From positions 1,054,001-1,118,000 of the forward strand of contig NZ_WTYR01000001.1 in assembly GCF_009827575.1 (NCBI RefSeq): DNA of 64,000 nt, written 5' to 3'. A program made the translations under genes and the position numbers. The notes beneath the pieces were generated by a model, which was not told where the DNA came from, made no database searches, and saw only the letters and a program-made list of their open reading frames with translations. Shown piece after piece: positions 46,391 to 55,431 of the stretch (position 1 is its first letter; every line of letters starts with the position of its first letter). This stretch comes from Alteriqipengyuania halimionae (GTDB lineage Bacteria; Pseudomonadota; Alphaproteobacteria; Sphingomonadales; Sphingomonadaceae).

Positions 46391-47862
46391 GCGATGTAAC
46401 TCCTTTGATCGTGTTTAGGGGACTTGCGGTTGCGGGAGCGAATGGCGACCCATGCGCTGCCACGAGATTTTTTTTCGATCGCCAACCACACCGCACCAGC
46501 GACCGCGTTCGCTAAGTCGTCATGCGCGCCGGGGGCATGATCGATCGACTCCTTGCCGGAGCGAGGTACGCGCCGTTCAAGCGACACGATTTGATTGACG
46601 AGCTTGTCATGGTCCAAAAGGTCCACCCGCCCGGAATTGAGCGCGGGCAAAAGCTCGCGATACAGGTCGCTGCGAACCTTCTCCGACAGCTCGTATGCGA
46701 TGCCGTGCTTGCGATATTGTTCGCGCGGAAACTCGCCGGCGTACCGGTCTCCAACGACGCGATCGATGCCGTAGGCTTTCAGCAGTTCGCAATGGTCTTC
46801 GATGACCTGGGATGGATTGAACGGAGGCTTGCGCTCGCGCACCGCGTCCAGCACGGCTACGCTATTGCCCTCGGCATCTGTGCTGGCATGGGCAATGGCG
46901 AGCGTGAAACTGTCAGCAGAGCCGCCGCTGGGATCAGTGAAGCCAACGTGGTGCACGCCAGGAAGGGGCGCTCGCTCATGGATGCCGGGAGAAATGCAAG
47001 CCTCTACTACTTCGCGGGCAATGAATGCCTCGATATCGGAGCGCCATTGCGCGCCGTATTCGCTGGCAGCGGCAACCGGATCGTCATTGAACGCCGCAGT
47101 CAGAAACTCTCCGTCGCGCGGGATCGTCGGATTGAAAACCCACGTCGGCCCCTGCACCACGAGCGTGCGACCGGGTTTGCCATAGTACGATTTCCATTTT
47201 TTGAAGAGTAATCCGCGCCGTGCATATGGCGAAGAAATCCCGATCAACATCGCCCCCGGGATGGTCGCTGTTGCAGGCTTCACAGCATTATAGACGTCCA
47301 CGTCCGGCGAAACGGAGCCTTCCGCTGCGAAGAATGCCACCTCATCGAATACAGCGGCCAGCACCGTCCTACCGCGAACGCGGCGAAGGTTGTTCGTGGT
47401 GATTTCGATGGCCAGCCCGTTCGTCAGTTCCAGCCCGTCGGCCGCAATCTTGGCCACCATCTGCGAAAGCAATGGCTGTTCGAAATATCCCCGGACGTAA
47501 TTGAGACAGACTTTCGACTGTTCCCGGTCTACGGCGAGAAGCTGCACCACGCCGCGTTCGCCCCGTTGCAGGCACTTTGTCAGCCCGGCAGATTCGGCCC
47601 ATATAGCGGCCATCCAAGCCACCAGTGCGGCTGCGAACACGTCTTTGCCACTACGACGCCCGGCGATGATCCAGGCCTCGCTACAAGGCTCCGTAGGCGC
47701 TTCCTTAAGGCCGGTAAGTTCGGTGAAGATCGCCAGTTCGTCAGCGTCGAGCGGCTCGCCAAACATGGCCTTCGCCAGCACATAATGGCAGGCCCAGCTA
47801 TCGCCTTCGAACCAAGGCCCGAATAGCTGCGGGTCCGTCATGGCTTCGGAGAACGTAATCAT
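46387..47862 (-). CDS. terminase large subunit-like ATPase/nuclease
   Basis: A 491-residue TerL-like protein. Walker A-like AGRRSGKD (K73), Walker B with the catalytic acid AAVFDEVAFF (about 165-175), and a C-terminal RNase-H-like nuclease with GFTDPSGGSADSFTLAI, VGDRYAGEFPREQY and AHDDLANAVAG. This is the packaging motor of a tailed phage. In the element it would have to work with another phage's capsid because none is encoded. Preceded by a 130-residue small-subunit candidate that overlaps it by 4 bp. Confidence 0.87.
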   Translation of the reverse strand: MITFSEAMTDPQLFGPWFEGDSWACHYVLAKAMFGEPLDADELAIFTELTGLKEAPTEPCSEAWIIAGRRSGKDVFAAALVAWMAAIWAESAGLTKCLQRGERGVVQLLAVDREQSKVCLNYVRGYFEQPLLSQMVAKIAADGLELTNGLAIEITTNNLRRVRGRTVLAAVFDEVAFFAAEGSVSPDVDVYNAVKPATATIPGAMLIGISSPYARRGLLFKKWKSYYGKPGRTLVVQGPTWVFNPTIPRDGEFLTAAFNDDPVAAASEYGAQWRSDIEAFIAREVVEACISPGIHERAPLPGVHHVGFTDPSGGSADSFTLAIAHASTDAEGNSVAVLDAVRERKPPFNPSQVIEDHCELLKAYGIDRVVGDRYAGEFPREQYRKHGIAYELSEKVRSDLYRELLPALNSGRVDLLDHDKLVNQIVSLERRVPRSGKESIDHAPGAHDDLANAVAGAVWLAIEKKSRGSAWVAIRSRNRKSPKHDQRSYIA

Positions 47863-48251
47863 GCCGCCTTCTCCGCTGCCTTGCGGGCGGTATACTCGGC
47901 AATTGAAGGCGTCACGTCGCGCGCCCGGCGTTCAAGGCCTAGATCGGCAAGCAAGCGGCGGAGGGCGTTGGCGATGGTGGCATATGCGCCCGCATCAAAT
48001 TCAGCACCTTCCGCAAGTTCAACTTCCCTTGCCTCGCACCAGATTGCCAGCGTTGCGGCCCGAGCGACTAGGTGTCGCTGCGCTTCGGTCAAATCGCCGC
48101 CAAGGTCGCTTTCAATCCCTGCATGAATCTCACGAAACCGCCGCGCCATGAGACTGCGGCCGTCCACACCACAAAGCACCACTGCCCCGGTCCCTTTGCG
48201 GGTAGCAAAGTTGGGCAATGGCTTGTCAGCAGTGGCGCTTTCCTTGGGCAA
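47859..48251 (-). CDS. terminase small subunit candidate
   Basis: A 130-residue mostly helical protein directly upstream of TerL, overlapping it by 4 bp. The segment RHLVARAATLAIWCEAREVELAEG and the helix ANALRRLLADLGLERRARDV resemble P27-type small terminase proteins, but the match is from position and general pattern. The TTG start at 48251 has weak signals, and a later start is possible. If right, it sets packaging specificity. Confidence 0.5.
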   Translation of the reverse strand: MPKESATADKPLPNFATRKGTGAVVLCGVDGRSLMARRFREIHAGIESDLGGDLTEAQRHLVARAATLAIWCEAREVELAEGAEFDAGAYATIANALRRLLADLGLERRARDVTPSIAEYTARKAAEKAA

Positions 48252-48263
48252 TTCGGGGCCTTT

Positions 48264-48281
48264 CGTTACCCGTGCGTTACC
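48264..48281 (-). repeat. GGGTAACG pair upstream of terminase genes
   Basis: On the minus strand GGGTAACG-CAC-GGGTAACG reads toward the terminase start, with an 11-bp period as in the arm repeats at the element ends. Confidence 0.55.
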
Positions 48282-48557
48282 CTGATATAATACGCACCCG
48301 ACTGAAAAGCTATATTATCGACCTGTTACAGTACGTTATGGAACGAGACGCTTTGATGGACGATCAGCAAGTCACTTATCCACAGGCTTTGCGGTCGCGC
48401 CAAAAGATAAGGCGCAGCGGGGGAGAAAAAATAGGTGGCGAGTTGAGTTTGATTGGGGGCAAATTCACCTCGATTCTTGCTCAATCTTTGCGGCCTGATC
48501 GCGGTGGTTTGTTCTGAACCCAACCCGCGCTCATCCAAGCATCAAGATGGTCCAGGC

Positions 48558-48655
48558 GGGACAAGGGGACAGGGCCTATAGACCCTTGTCCCCTATGTCC
48601 CGTGTCCCGGGACGGGGACAATAGGGGGACATGTCCCGGCAATGTCCCGTGTCCC
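48558..48655. repeat. array of TGTCCC/GGGACA hexamers
   Basis: Within about 100 bp there are eleven copies of the hexamer TGTCCC or its reverse complement (one with a changed last base), in both orientations, some forming dyads (CTTGTCCCC opposite AAGGGGACA; TGTCCCGGGAC). The array sits directly after the ATPase stop codon at 48658 and 300 bp from the terminase start. It resembles an iteron array. Confidence 0.7.
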
Positions 48656-48657
48656 GT

Positions 48658-49833
48658 TCATGCCACTTCCTCGCGGGGCTTTCGCATCATAGCGATTTCA
48701 AGCTGAATAGCTGGATCGGCAGGCCTAAAGATCGAGCCTTCCTCAATGAGCAAGCCAAGAATGGGAAGCTGCTCACGGACACGCTGAAAAGCCTTTTTCT
48801 TCTCGCCGGTCTTTTGCGCATAGAATGCCTCGCGCCATTCATCTACGTGCAGGCCATCGAAGCCATCCTTCTGCCAAATACCGCCTTCGGCTGCCGCTGC
48901 CTTGTAGGTATCGAGCCCCAGCTTTTGATTGGCGGTAAGCTTCTTTGGCTTATTGCCTTCGGTAGCTTCGTCCATCACGGCGGGCACCAGCACAGCCGAT
49001 GTACCCGCCTCGCCCAGTTCGATACTCTCTAGACCAAACGTGACAGCCGGACGCTCAGGCGCGTCTTTCATCTTCGAGCACGATATTTCCAACATGCCGC
49101 GTCCCTTCTTCGCTACTGCATATTCAAAGTCGCAAGCGGCTTTAAGGACGATCGATCCTCGCGCCCGGTTGGTGTTTTCATGTCCAGTATGATGCACGAC
49201 AGCGACGGTCGTACCGGGCCACTCAGCGCGCAAATTATCCATCGCGGCAACAAAAGCACTCATGTCTGAAGTGGCATTTTCGTCCCCGGGGCCATAGTTG
49301 CGGGCGAGGGTATCGATCACAATTAGAGCAGGTGCGCCGTGGACGGCGGCCAACTCACAGACCGCCTCTGTCACCTTGGCGGCATGATCCCCATTGAGAA
49401 ATTGTGCCGCCCGAACGGACTTGAAGAACGGAACTCCCGATAGCGATGCTCTGCGATGCCTTGCCCATGCGTGAAGGCGACGTGCGATGCCGCCATGTCC
49501 CTCGCCCGCGATATAGATAACCGGGCCGGGCTTTACACCATGGCCGTGGAAATCAAGCGCCGCCGCAACGCATAGAGCCAGATCGAGCGCAAAGAACGTC
49601 TTGCCACAGCCGGGCGGACCGAAAATGACGCCGAAGGCGTCTCGCTCAATCCAATCGTCTATGAGAAAATCTGGCGCAGTAAGGGTTAGATCGCCTGCGG
49701 CGACGAACGCAAACTTGCCCGCCCGTTCGGCTTTGCTCCTGGCAGCGTGCGCGTCCTGTTTTTGACTTTCCGCGCTGGCGTCTTCTTCCTCGGACAGAGC
49801 TTCCCAGTCGGAGGGATCGAAATCGTCAGTCAT
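48658..49833 (-). CDS. AAA_25 (RepA-like) replicative ATPase
   Basis: A 391-residue ATPase of the RepA/AAA_25 type. Walker A is FGPPGCGKT (residues 71-79), Walker B ALIVIDTLARNY, and VAVVHHTGH a sensor-type segment. Family members act as helicases in plasmid and satellite replication. The flanks are Lys/Glu-rich and a C-terminal winged-helix-like part follows. Adjacent hexamer repeats make an origin role plausible. It overlaps the upstream gene (49826) by 8 bp in the operon. Confidence 0.8.
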   Translation of the reverse strand: MTDDFDPSDWEALSEEEDASAESQKQDAHAARSKAERAGKFAFVAAGDLTLTAPDFLIDDWIERDAFGVIFGPPGCGKTFFALDLALCVAAALDFHGHGVKPGPVIYIAGEGHGGIARRLHAWARHRRASLSGVPFFKSVRAAQFLNGDHAAKVTEAVCELAAVHGAPALIVIDTLARNYGPGDENATSDMSAFVAAMDNLRAEWPGTTVAVVHHTGHENTNRARGSIVLKAACDFEYAVAKKGRGMLEISCSKMKDAPERPAVTFGLESIELGEAGTSAVLVPAVMDEATEGNKPKKLTANQKLGLDTYKAAAAEGGIWQKDGFDGLHVDEWREAFYAQKTGEKKKAFQRVREQLPILGLLIEEGSIFRPADPAIQLEIAMMRKPREEVA

Positions 49834-50431
49834 CGCCCTCCCCTTCCTGCACGTCAGCGGTGCGGACGAGGATGCAACCGGCGACTTTATCCGGCTCCAA
49901 TCCGTAGAAGTCGGTTGCTGTGCGAAGCTCGATCAGCATTCCTAACATATTCGTGATGCCGCAGTTGAAGACTGCGCGGGCCATCATTCCGGCGGGGTTA
50001 GCGGCACGTGTCGCTGTCTCGAACATTGCCGCCGTTGCCCGTTTCATAAACGGAATGCTTCGACGCAGATCGCGGTTGGACGATGCAAGAGCTTTGCTGA
50101 CAAGCCCTCGCATTGCGCTCTCATCGATCCAGTCGCAATCCTCGCCAAGAGCTAGGAGCAACAGCATGTCCGAAGCGGGATGCTCTTTAAAGGCCTTCAC
50201 AGGGATAGGCTTTGGGCCATGCTTCGCCCGCCATACTTCGACACGGTGATTCCACGCGGACACGTCGGCCAGCGCAGTTTCATATCGCTCTCGGATAAGA
50301 GCAGAAAGGTCTGCGAGCACTTCCGCTTCTTCTTGCGCTTGGTCTGCGTTTTTCGTATCATCCTGTTTATCGAATTGAGACTTCCCGATGCCCCCGGCCT
50401 GACCGCCGGGGGTTTCTTTTTTTGTTTTCAT
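49826..50431 (-). CDS. hypothetical protein of the replication operon
   Basis: A 201-residue protein starting at 50431 (MKTKKETPGGQAGG). A mainly helical body with SALIRERYETALADVSAW and the helix SIPFMKRATAAMFETATRAAN has no domain I recognise. It overlaps the ATPase gene by 8 bp and the 74-residue gene by 4 bp, so it belongs to the replication unit. Function unknown. Confidence 0.55.
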   Translation of the reverse strand: MKTKKETPGGQAGGIGKSQFDKQDDTKNADQAQEEAEVLADLSALIRERYETALADVSAWNHRVEVWRAKHGPKPIPVKAFKEHPASDMLLLLALGEDCDWIDESAMRGLVSKALASSNRDLRRSIPFMKRATAAMFETATRAANPAGMMARAVFNCGITNMLGMLIELRTATDFYGLEPDKVAGCILVRTADVQEGEGDD

Positions 50432-50652
50432 GCTGCGGCCTCCGTCCAGTCGATCAGAGGGCAGCAAAGGCCATCAGCCAAGCCGGACGCGTAGAGGCGT
50501 GCGTCGTGAATACTGTCGAACGGTTTGCTCTTTCCAGCTTGCCCGTCACAAACAACCGAAACACGCGCTCCGTTGGGGTGCCCGTGGATGAACACCTTTC
50601 GGTTCGATGCGATATGGCCCAGGTGTGGGACGACATCGTCAGGAATGCTCAT
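50428..50652 (-). CDS. small hypothetical protein
   Basis: A 74-residue protein (MSIPDDVVPHLGHIASNRKVF...) ending CCPLIDWTEAAA. The beta-rich pattern HPNGARVSVVCDG followed by a helix is a common small-element shape. It overlaps alpA by 4 bp and the following gene by 4 bp, so it is co-translated. Function unknown. Confidence 0.5.
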   Translation of the reverse strand: MSIPDDVVPHLGHIASNRKVFIHGHPNGARVSVVCDGQAGKSKPFDSIHDARLYASGLADGLCCPLIDWTEAAA

Positions 50653-50837
50653 GCCGCCACCTCACGCGAATTGATCCAGTCAAGGATGTCAGCTTCGCGC
50701 CAATAGCGGCGACGGGAAATATAAATTGGCTTGGGGAAGTTCAGGGCGTCGTCATTCAGCCAACGCCAAATCGACATATCACTAATTCCACCGCACATTT
50801 CTCGGACTGCGGCCGATCCTATAAGTCTGCTTTCCAC
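50649..50837 (-). CDS. alpA: AlpA-family excisionase/regulator
   Basis: A 62-residue HTH protein: LIGSAAVREMCGGISDMSIWRWLNDDALNFPKPIYISRRRYWREADILDWI is the AlpA/phage_AlpA pattern with the FPKP wing. AlpA activates or directs excision and replication of P4-like satellites and prophages. GTG start at 50837 with GAAAGGAAG upstream. It begins the operon alpA-74aa-201aa-ATPase. Confidence 0.82.
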   Translation of the reverse strand: MESRLIGSAAVREMCGGISDMSIWRWLNDDALNFPKPIYISRRRYWREADILDWINSREVAA

Positions 50838-50929
50838 GTTACGCTTCCTTTCATTGCGTTAGAACGTGGAGCCTCTTCTACGCACGGATTTTACCGCGTC
50901 ATCAACACAGAAACTAAGAAACCCTTTCC

Positions 50930-51499
50930 CTAAGTTTGTGCAGGGGGTTTCTTGCTATTTTCGTTCTCCCATTTGTGGATTGTAGTTGCCGACGGCGGGT
51001 TGCCATTGGCATCCACCGGCATTTCGCGCTGCAATTCTTTTACAGTTTTGCCTCCACGGTCGAAGGCTTTGGCCTTATACCACTCGTAAGCAGGATGCCG
51101 TGGCCTGCCACCCGTGGCACGCGCTTGTCCGCTTTCCCGTTCTTTCAGATACGCAGCCCATGCCGCTTTAGGAATGACAATCATACATCCAGCGTAATCG
51201 CCGGACTTAATCCTTCCCTCACCAAGATCGAGCCATTCATTCTCAAGCGGCGAATAATCCTGCGTTGGTCCACGCCAAGGTGCTTCGCGACGATCACCGG
51301 GCGGTATATCCAGTTTGTCTCCCCGTGGGTTTACACCCTCGATTGGTAGCCGCCCCACGAGTGCCCAAAGCTCGTCCGTCCAGCCGCTATGCTCAAAGTC
51401 AAAGCCATTGGGCATGGTGTTATCGGGATAAACGTAGTCAGACTGCAAGACGCGGCTCGCTTCCTTAAGCGCCACATATCCATTAGGCACAATCATCAC
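50930..51499 (-). CDS. hypothetical protein coupled to the integrase
   Basis: A 189-residue protein whose start (51499) overlaps the integrase stop (51496) by 4 bp. The C-terminal part with GGKTVKELQREMPVDANGNPPSATTIHKWENENSKK resembles a helix-turn-helix or DNA-tip segment, and the middle ends in a charged GRPRHPAYEWYKAKAFD. No known domain is certain; it may regulate integration. Function unknown. Confidence 0.55.
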   Translation of the reverse strand: MMIVPNGYVALKEASRVLQSDYVYPDNTMPNGFDFEHSGWTDELWALVGRLPIEGVNPRGDKLDIPPGDRREAPWRGPTQDYSPLENEWLDLGEGRIKSGDYAGCMIVIPKAAWAAYLKERESGQARATGGRPRHPAYEWYKAKAFDRGGKTVKELQREMPVDANGNPPSATTIHKWENENSKKPPAQT

Positions 51500-52746
51500 C
51501 CTGCCTCCGCCAGTCGCACAACGTTATCTGGCTTGCCCTCGACAAGCTCCGTCACGAACCGCCCCCAAGCTTCCATCGCCTGCCGCTTTTCCGGCGCGTA
51601 ATCGTGGCGCTGATACACCGAGACAATACCGGCAGCGGTCCCGGAAACGTGATTGAGGCAAGCCTCTGTCACGCGCACCGGAATGGCCAGCCGCGCCATT
51701 CCTGTTGCCGCTGTCCGCCGCAGATCGTGAAAGGTCCAATGCGGGATTTCGACCGGCTCCTCGCGTTCCTTGAATGCAATCTCGGCCATCTTCTTGGCAA
51801 GGCGGTCATGGCCTTTGGCGAAGCCGGAGACGGGCGTGTCGCCCGTGGTGGTGAGTACAAGCCCGCTTCCAGCGATACGCGGGACACTGGCCAGCACGTC
51901 TAGCGCAGCTTCCGACAACGGCACGTTATGCGCCCGCCCATTCTTCACCCGTTCGGCTGGCAGGCTCCAAAGATCGCCCTCAATCTCGGCATAGGTCATG
52001 GCAGCAACTTCCTGCCGCCGCTGTCCCGTCAACAATGACAGCTTTCCGAAGCCTCCCCACGGATAACCCACCTTATCGCAGGCTTGCCAGAACCAGCGGA
52101 TTTCATCGTCCGTCAGCACGCGGTCGCGGGCAACCTCTTTCGCCACCGGCTTCACGCCGGCGGCCGGATTGGTGGCCAGAATATCGCGCTCCACACACCA
52201 GTTGAAAAACTTTCCCGTATAGGCACGCACTCTGTTGGCAGTCGTTTGTCGCCCGCTGTCCACAATCTTGTCCAGCAGGTCGATAACATCGCGTTTCGTA
52301 ATCTCGTGAATGTCACGGTCGCCCCATTCCTTCACAACGTGCGCATCCAGCGCACGGCGCACCCCTGCCCCGCTGCGCAGATTGGAAAGGTGCCGCTTGT
52401 CGAATTGCTCGACTAGCGTTTTTACCTTGTCGCGTTCGGTAAGCTGGGCCTCGCGCTGATCGGCTTTGGCAGCCTTCTTTGCCACCGCCGGATTGCGCCC
52501 GTGCTCAACCTCTTCCAGCGCATCCGTTGCGGCCGCTCGTGCGTCTCCCACGCCCATGACGGGCCAGCGGCCCAGTGTAAGCTTCGCGGGCTTGCCAGCA
52601 AAACGATAGCGCAACGCCCACGACTTAGTCCCGCCGGGCTGCACAACGAGATACAATCCTGATAGGGCCGGGTCCGGTAATTCCTGCCGCCTGGCAAGGT
52701 TAGGCTTGATCGCCTCCACACCCTTCGTCGTAAAGCCTCGCGCCAT
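51496..52746 (-). CDS. int: tyrosine integrase, P4 type
   Basis: A 416-residue integrase. The N-terminal DUF4102 arm-binding domain (FTTKGVEAIKPNLARRQEL, ALRYRFAGKPAKLTLGRWP) is followed by the core-binding domain and the catalytic domain: Arg in LTGQRRQEV (R243), HDLRR (H340 and R343), the HVSG block and the nucleophile Tyr in SVYQRHDY near the C-terminus. P4-type integrases act on tRNA genes, which matches the attL here. The start at 52746 (MARGFTTKG) is the family N-terminus; the frame stays open five codons further. Confidence 0.95.
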   Translation of the reverse strand: MARGFTTKGVEAIKPNLARRQELPDPALSGLYLVVQPGGTKSWALRYRFAGKPAKLTLGRWPVMGVGDARAAATDALEEVEHGRNPAVAKKAAKADQREAQLTERDKVKTLVEQFDKRHLSNLRSGAGVRRALDAHVVKEWGDRDIHEITKRDVIDLLDKIVDSGRQTTANRVRAYTGKFFNWCVERDILATNPAAGVKPVAKEVARDRVLTDDEIRWFWQACDKVGYPWGGFGKLSLLTGQRRQEVAAMTYAEIEGDLWSLPAERVKNGRAHNVPLSEAALDVLASVPRIAGSGLVLTTTGDTPVSGFAKGHDRLAKKMAEIAFKEREEPVEIPHWTFHDLRRTAATGMARLAIPVRVTEACLNHVSGTAAGIVSVYQRHDYAPEKRQAMEAWGRFVTELVEGKPDNVVRLAEAG

Positions 52747-52760
52747 ATTCAAATGCTCCA

Positions 52761-52809
52761 CTGGGGTAACACTGGGGTAACAGAACGGGCCGTTTTGGCC
52801 CGTTACCCC
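52761..52809. repeat. right-end GGGGTAAC repeats (putative integrase arm sites)
   Basis: CTGGGGTAAC occurs twice (52761-52770, 52772-52781) and GTTACCCC once in inverse orientation at 52802-52809. They lie just upstream of the int start. Confidence 0.6.
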
Positions 52810-52915
52810 GTGTTAGTATCAGAGCATAACAAAGCACGCAACAGCCCTCAAATCTTAGTGTTTAGGCAAGCTAGACGTTTTGATTGGTTAGGGTTCGTTT
52901 GGGGGCTGATTTTGT

Positions 52916-52960
52916 CTCTTAATCAGCGGGTCCTTGGTTCGAACCCAAGTGCGTCCACCA
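52916..52960. repeat. attR core, 45-bp remnant of tRNA-Lys
   Basis: 43 of 45 bases match the tRNA 3' half at 42907-42951; the two changes are a compensating pair in the T stem. There is no 5' half here, so it is not a tRNA gene. Confidence 0.9.
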
Positions 52961-53114
52961 CTTTTCCCTTAGGTTTCAGTGCAATAGAACGCCCTATCTG
53001 GGGTGATTTGTAGATTCGCTGATGACAAAAACCGAATAGACACCGATTGGGCCTTGCCGCCCAATCAGCCTCTCCTCTAGACCAAGTGTCTGAAAATTGA
53101 GGGGGAGTTGTTGA

Positions 53115-54053
53115 GTGAGAGCTCAAGGCAAAGATATTGTCGAACTGTTCGGTTACAGGCCCAATGACGTCTCGGACATTGCCCGCGAGACTTTCGTAAA
53201 GAGGCATTGCCCCTTCACTGATAGGACTTGCTCCAAAACCAACCATGATCAGAGTGTCATCTACGGCGTGTGCTCGGTAACAAATGGAATGAAGACCGGG
53301 CCGCACGATGAGGTCATTGTTTGCCCGAAACGCCTCTATCAAAAGAATTACGGTATCTTCGAAGACCTCGCAAAAGAGGTTTGGGGAGATGGCACGGAGT
53401 TGGTTATCGGCGGCACGACAACTGATCTTCGTGATCGAGCGCGGAATAAGGCCCGCCCCGCTGTGGCGTTTGGCCAGAATTCCGGGACTGAGATCTCCGT
53501 TAATTCGAATGGCCAAATGAGCATGGATTGGGTGATTCAGCTCTATAAGAACGAGCTGGACCTCGCCGCCGATGAATTCATCGGGATTGAAGTCCAGAGC
53601 ATTGATATCACCGGCAACTACCGAGACAACTGGGCCGCCTATGGGGGAATGAAGGAGACCGGTAACATTCCCAATTCAGCGATCGACAATTCAGGTCATG
53701 GCCTGAATTGGGCCAACGTGCACAAACGCCTAATCCCGCAGATCATTCGCAAGGGGAATATCTATCGCGGGACAGAACGGTGTGTGGGCTTCTATTTTAT
53801 CGCCCCCGAGGTTGTTTATCAGAAATTCGAAGAGGTCATCGGAGACCTTCCCAAGCTTGATGGTCCCGCGCGTGATCGATTGAGTATCAAAACCTACTCC
53901 ATCTCCGATCCCGTTCCTGATGGCCAAATTCGTGATATCTGTCCGGTCAGGACAGTGCATCTGGACGCAGTGGCTGTCGCTCAGGCTTTCATTTCGAATG
54001 TCGATGAGAACGCGGCCGACCTTCTTGACGAGCGTATGGCATCAATTCTCTAA
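53115..54053 (+). CDS. NotI-family restriction endonuclease
   Basis: A 312-residue protein of the NotI family. Four cysteines at residues 32, 39, 53 and 70 correspond to the iron-bound Cys4 motif of NotI (RHCPFTDRTC, GVCSVTN, VIVCPKR). The active-site pattern is D138 in SMDWVIQ, then E159-V-Q161 in FIGIEVQSIDITG, similar in spacing to the PD-(D/E)xK site of NotI, D160/E182/Q184. GTG start with GGGGAG upstream. It is convergent with the methyltransferase, overlapping by 4 bp. Specificity cannot be read from sequence. Confidence 0.85.
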   Translation: MRAQGKDIVELFGYRPNDVSDIARETFVKRHCPFTDRTCSKTNHDQSVIYGVCSVTNGMKTGPHDEVIVCPKRLYQKNYGIFEDLAKEVWGDGTELVIGGTTTDLRDRARNKARPAVAFGQNSGTEISVNSNGQMSMDWVIQLYKNELDLAADEFIGIEVQSIDITGNYRDNWAAYGGMKETGNIPNSAIDNSGHGLNWANVHKRLIPQIIRKGNIYRGTERCVGFYFIAPEVVYQKFEEVIGDLPKLDGPARDRLSIKTYSISDPVPDGQIRDICPVRTVHLDAVAVAQAFISNVDENAADLLDERMASIL

Positions 54054-55282
54054 ACGGCTATTCGCATCTGCGGCTCGTGCCATCGGGAAAATGTCGACAC
54101 GGTTCGGTCGGAGAACAGTACCTCCCGGACCTTTTCCCCGATGGCCTTCGAAAGCAGTGGCGGGACAGCATTTCCAACCTGCTTATATTGGTCGGTTAGT
54201 GAGCCGTAGAACTGAATATGATCGGGGAACGTTTGAATTCTCGCTGCTTCTCGAACGCTAATGATCCGATCCTCCGAAGGATGAATATAGCTCCCCCAAT
54301 GCGGATCACACTTCGTTAGAATGGTGCTCGCGATACCTTCAGGGTGAAGTCTACCGTATCTCTTTGTATGGTCGGAGCGCCTCGCGCGCTTCATACCTGC
54401 TGGTAGGAGATCGAACGGGATATCTCGCCATGAGCCGCCGGGAGGAATGTGAGGTAGGCGTGCCAAGTTGGCCGGCCCTAAGCCAGCTGACTGATGATTT
54501 TCCGGCTTCCGAGAGAGCCTGCGCACATGACTCTGGAAAGCGTTCTGTGGAGCCGTGGCATAAACGAGAGCGTCATCCGAAACGGCAGCGGGGAGATCCC
54601 CAATCGCCTCTTGAACTGTCAAGAATTCTCGCTCTGCACTCGCCCGAACGTCATCATCGCTCATGACTAGGGATACGCCATCAAGCGACTTCGTGAAGTT
54701 AGCTCGGCCTTTAGCGTAGTGTGATGGCAACGGAAACATGTGGTGAGGATCGATACCTAGACGGTTGCCCAAAAAGATTGTCCGCCACCTCATCTGTGGG
54801 ACACCGTAGTGCGGTGCATAAAGAATGCGTACCGCAGCATCATACCCCAGATTTTCGAGCGCCTTCAAAATCTCCTTAACAGTCTGCCCTTTTTCGTATG
54901 AGACCATGCCTGGGACGTTCTCAATGAGCACTGCGGCAGGCTCAAACTCCTCAACGAACCGCAAATAGTCGCGAAAAAGATGATTGCGCTCATCATCTGT
55001 CGAGCGGACCGGAGCATTCACACTGAAGCCCTGACACGGAGGACCGCCGGCCAAGAGCGCGAGATCGCCTTTCTCAAGTTGGAGCACGCGCCTGACCGAT
55101 CCTGCATCTACTTTGCGAATATCGCCTCTCTCCACAAAAGCGTCTGGATGACCCTTCTCCAAAGTTGTCGAGTAGATGGGGGAGACTTCGTTAGCGTATA
55201 GGCAGGTGAACCCAGCTTCTTCCAAGCCGATGGAGATGCCGCCTGCTCCGGCGAATAGATCGATGCAATAAAGATGGTCCAT
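54050..55282 (-). CDS. C5 cytosine DNA methyltransferase
   Basis: A 410-residue m5C methyltransferase, the modification partner of the NotI-like endonuclease. Motif I FAGAGG (residues 10-15), the catalytic Cys C83 in GGPPCQGFS, ENVPG motif VI, QMRWRTIFLG motif VIII, and motif X QVGNAVPP with the closing FSRW. A variable region between about 190 and 310 sets the target. It is convergent with the endonuclease gene. The start at 55282 (MDHLYCIDLFAGAGG) is the motif I neighbourhood; the frame stays open 12 codons further. Confidence 0.93.
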   Translation of the reverse strand: MDHLYCIDLFAGAGGISIGLEEAGFTCLYANEVSPIYSTTLEKGHPDAFVERGDIRKVDAGSVRRVLQLEKGDLALLAGGPPCQGFSVNAPVRSTDDERNHLFRDYLRFVEEFEPAAVLIENVPGMVSYEKGQTVKEILKALENLGYDAAVRILYAPHYGVPQMRWRTIFLGNRLGIDPHHMFPLPSHYAKGRANFTKSLDGVSLVMSDDDVRASAEREFLTVQEAIGDLPAAVSDDALVYATAPQNAFQSHVRRLSRKPENHQSAGLGPANLARLPHIPPGGSWRDIPFDLLPAGMKRARRSDHTKRYGRLHPEGIASTILTKCDPHWGSYIHPSEDRIISVREAARIQTFPDHIQFYGSLTDQYKQVGNAVPPLLSKAIGEKVREVLFSDRTVSTFSRWHEPQMRIAV

Positions 55283-55431
55283 CGGTGCTCCATATCGGAT
55301 TTCTGACGTGTGAGACAAAGTTCGGCGCCCTCATGTCGTGGAAAACTGATGGGGGAAACGTCTGGAACAGATATGGAACAAATGTCAAGGTACACCTACA
55401 GCGGATCAATGAACGTGGATTATCGCAAAGG

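Larger units (their letters stand above)
48252..48657. other. 406-bp non-coding stretch of the element
   Basis: Between the terminase operon and the ATPase gene. Contains the GGGTAACG pair (48264-48281, read on the minus strand), a TATAAT hexamer at 48286-48291 on the plus strand, AT-rich DNA around 48290-48340, and the hexamer array from 48558. It holds no supported gene. It is the likely regulatory and origin region. Confidence 0.6.

Noticed and set aside
48558-48655. CRISPR-like array
   Set aside because: Units are 6 bp with irregular spacing and both orientations; no 25-40-bp repeats, spacers or cas genes anywhere in the window.
52916-52960. Second tRNA-Lys gene
   Set aside because: Only the 3' half is present; the sequence before it cannot form the acceptor or D arm, so it is an att remnant.
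52923-53516. Minus-strand frame over attR and the endonuclease start
   Set aside because: It runs through the attR tRNA remnant and the opposite strand of a clear NotI-family gene.
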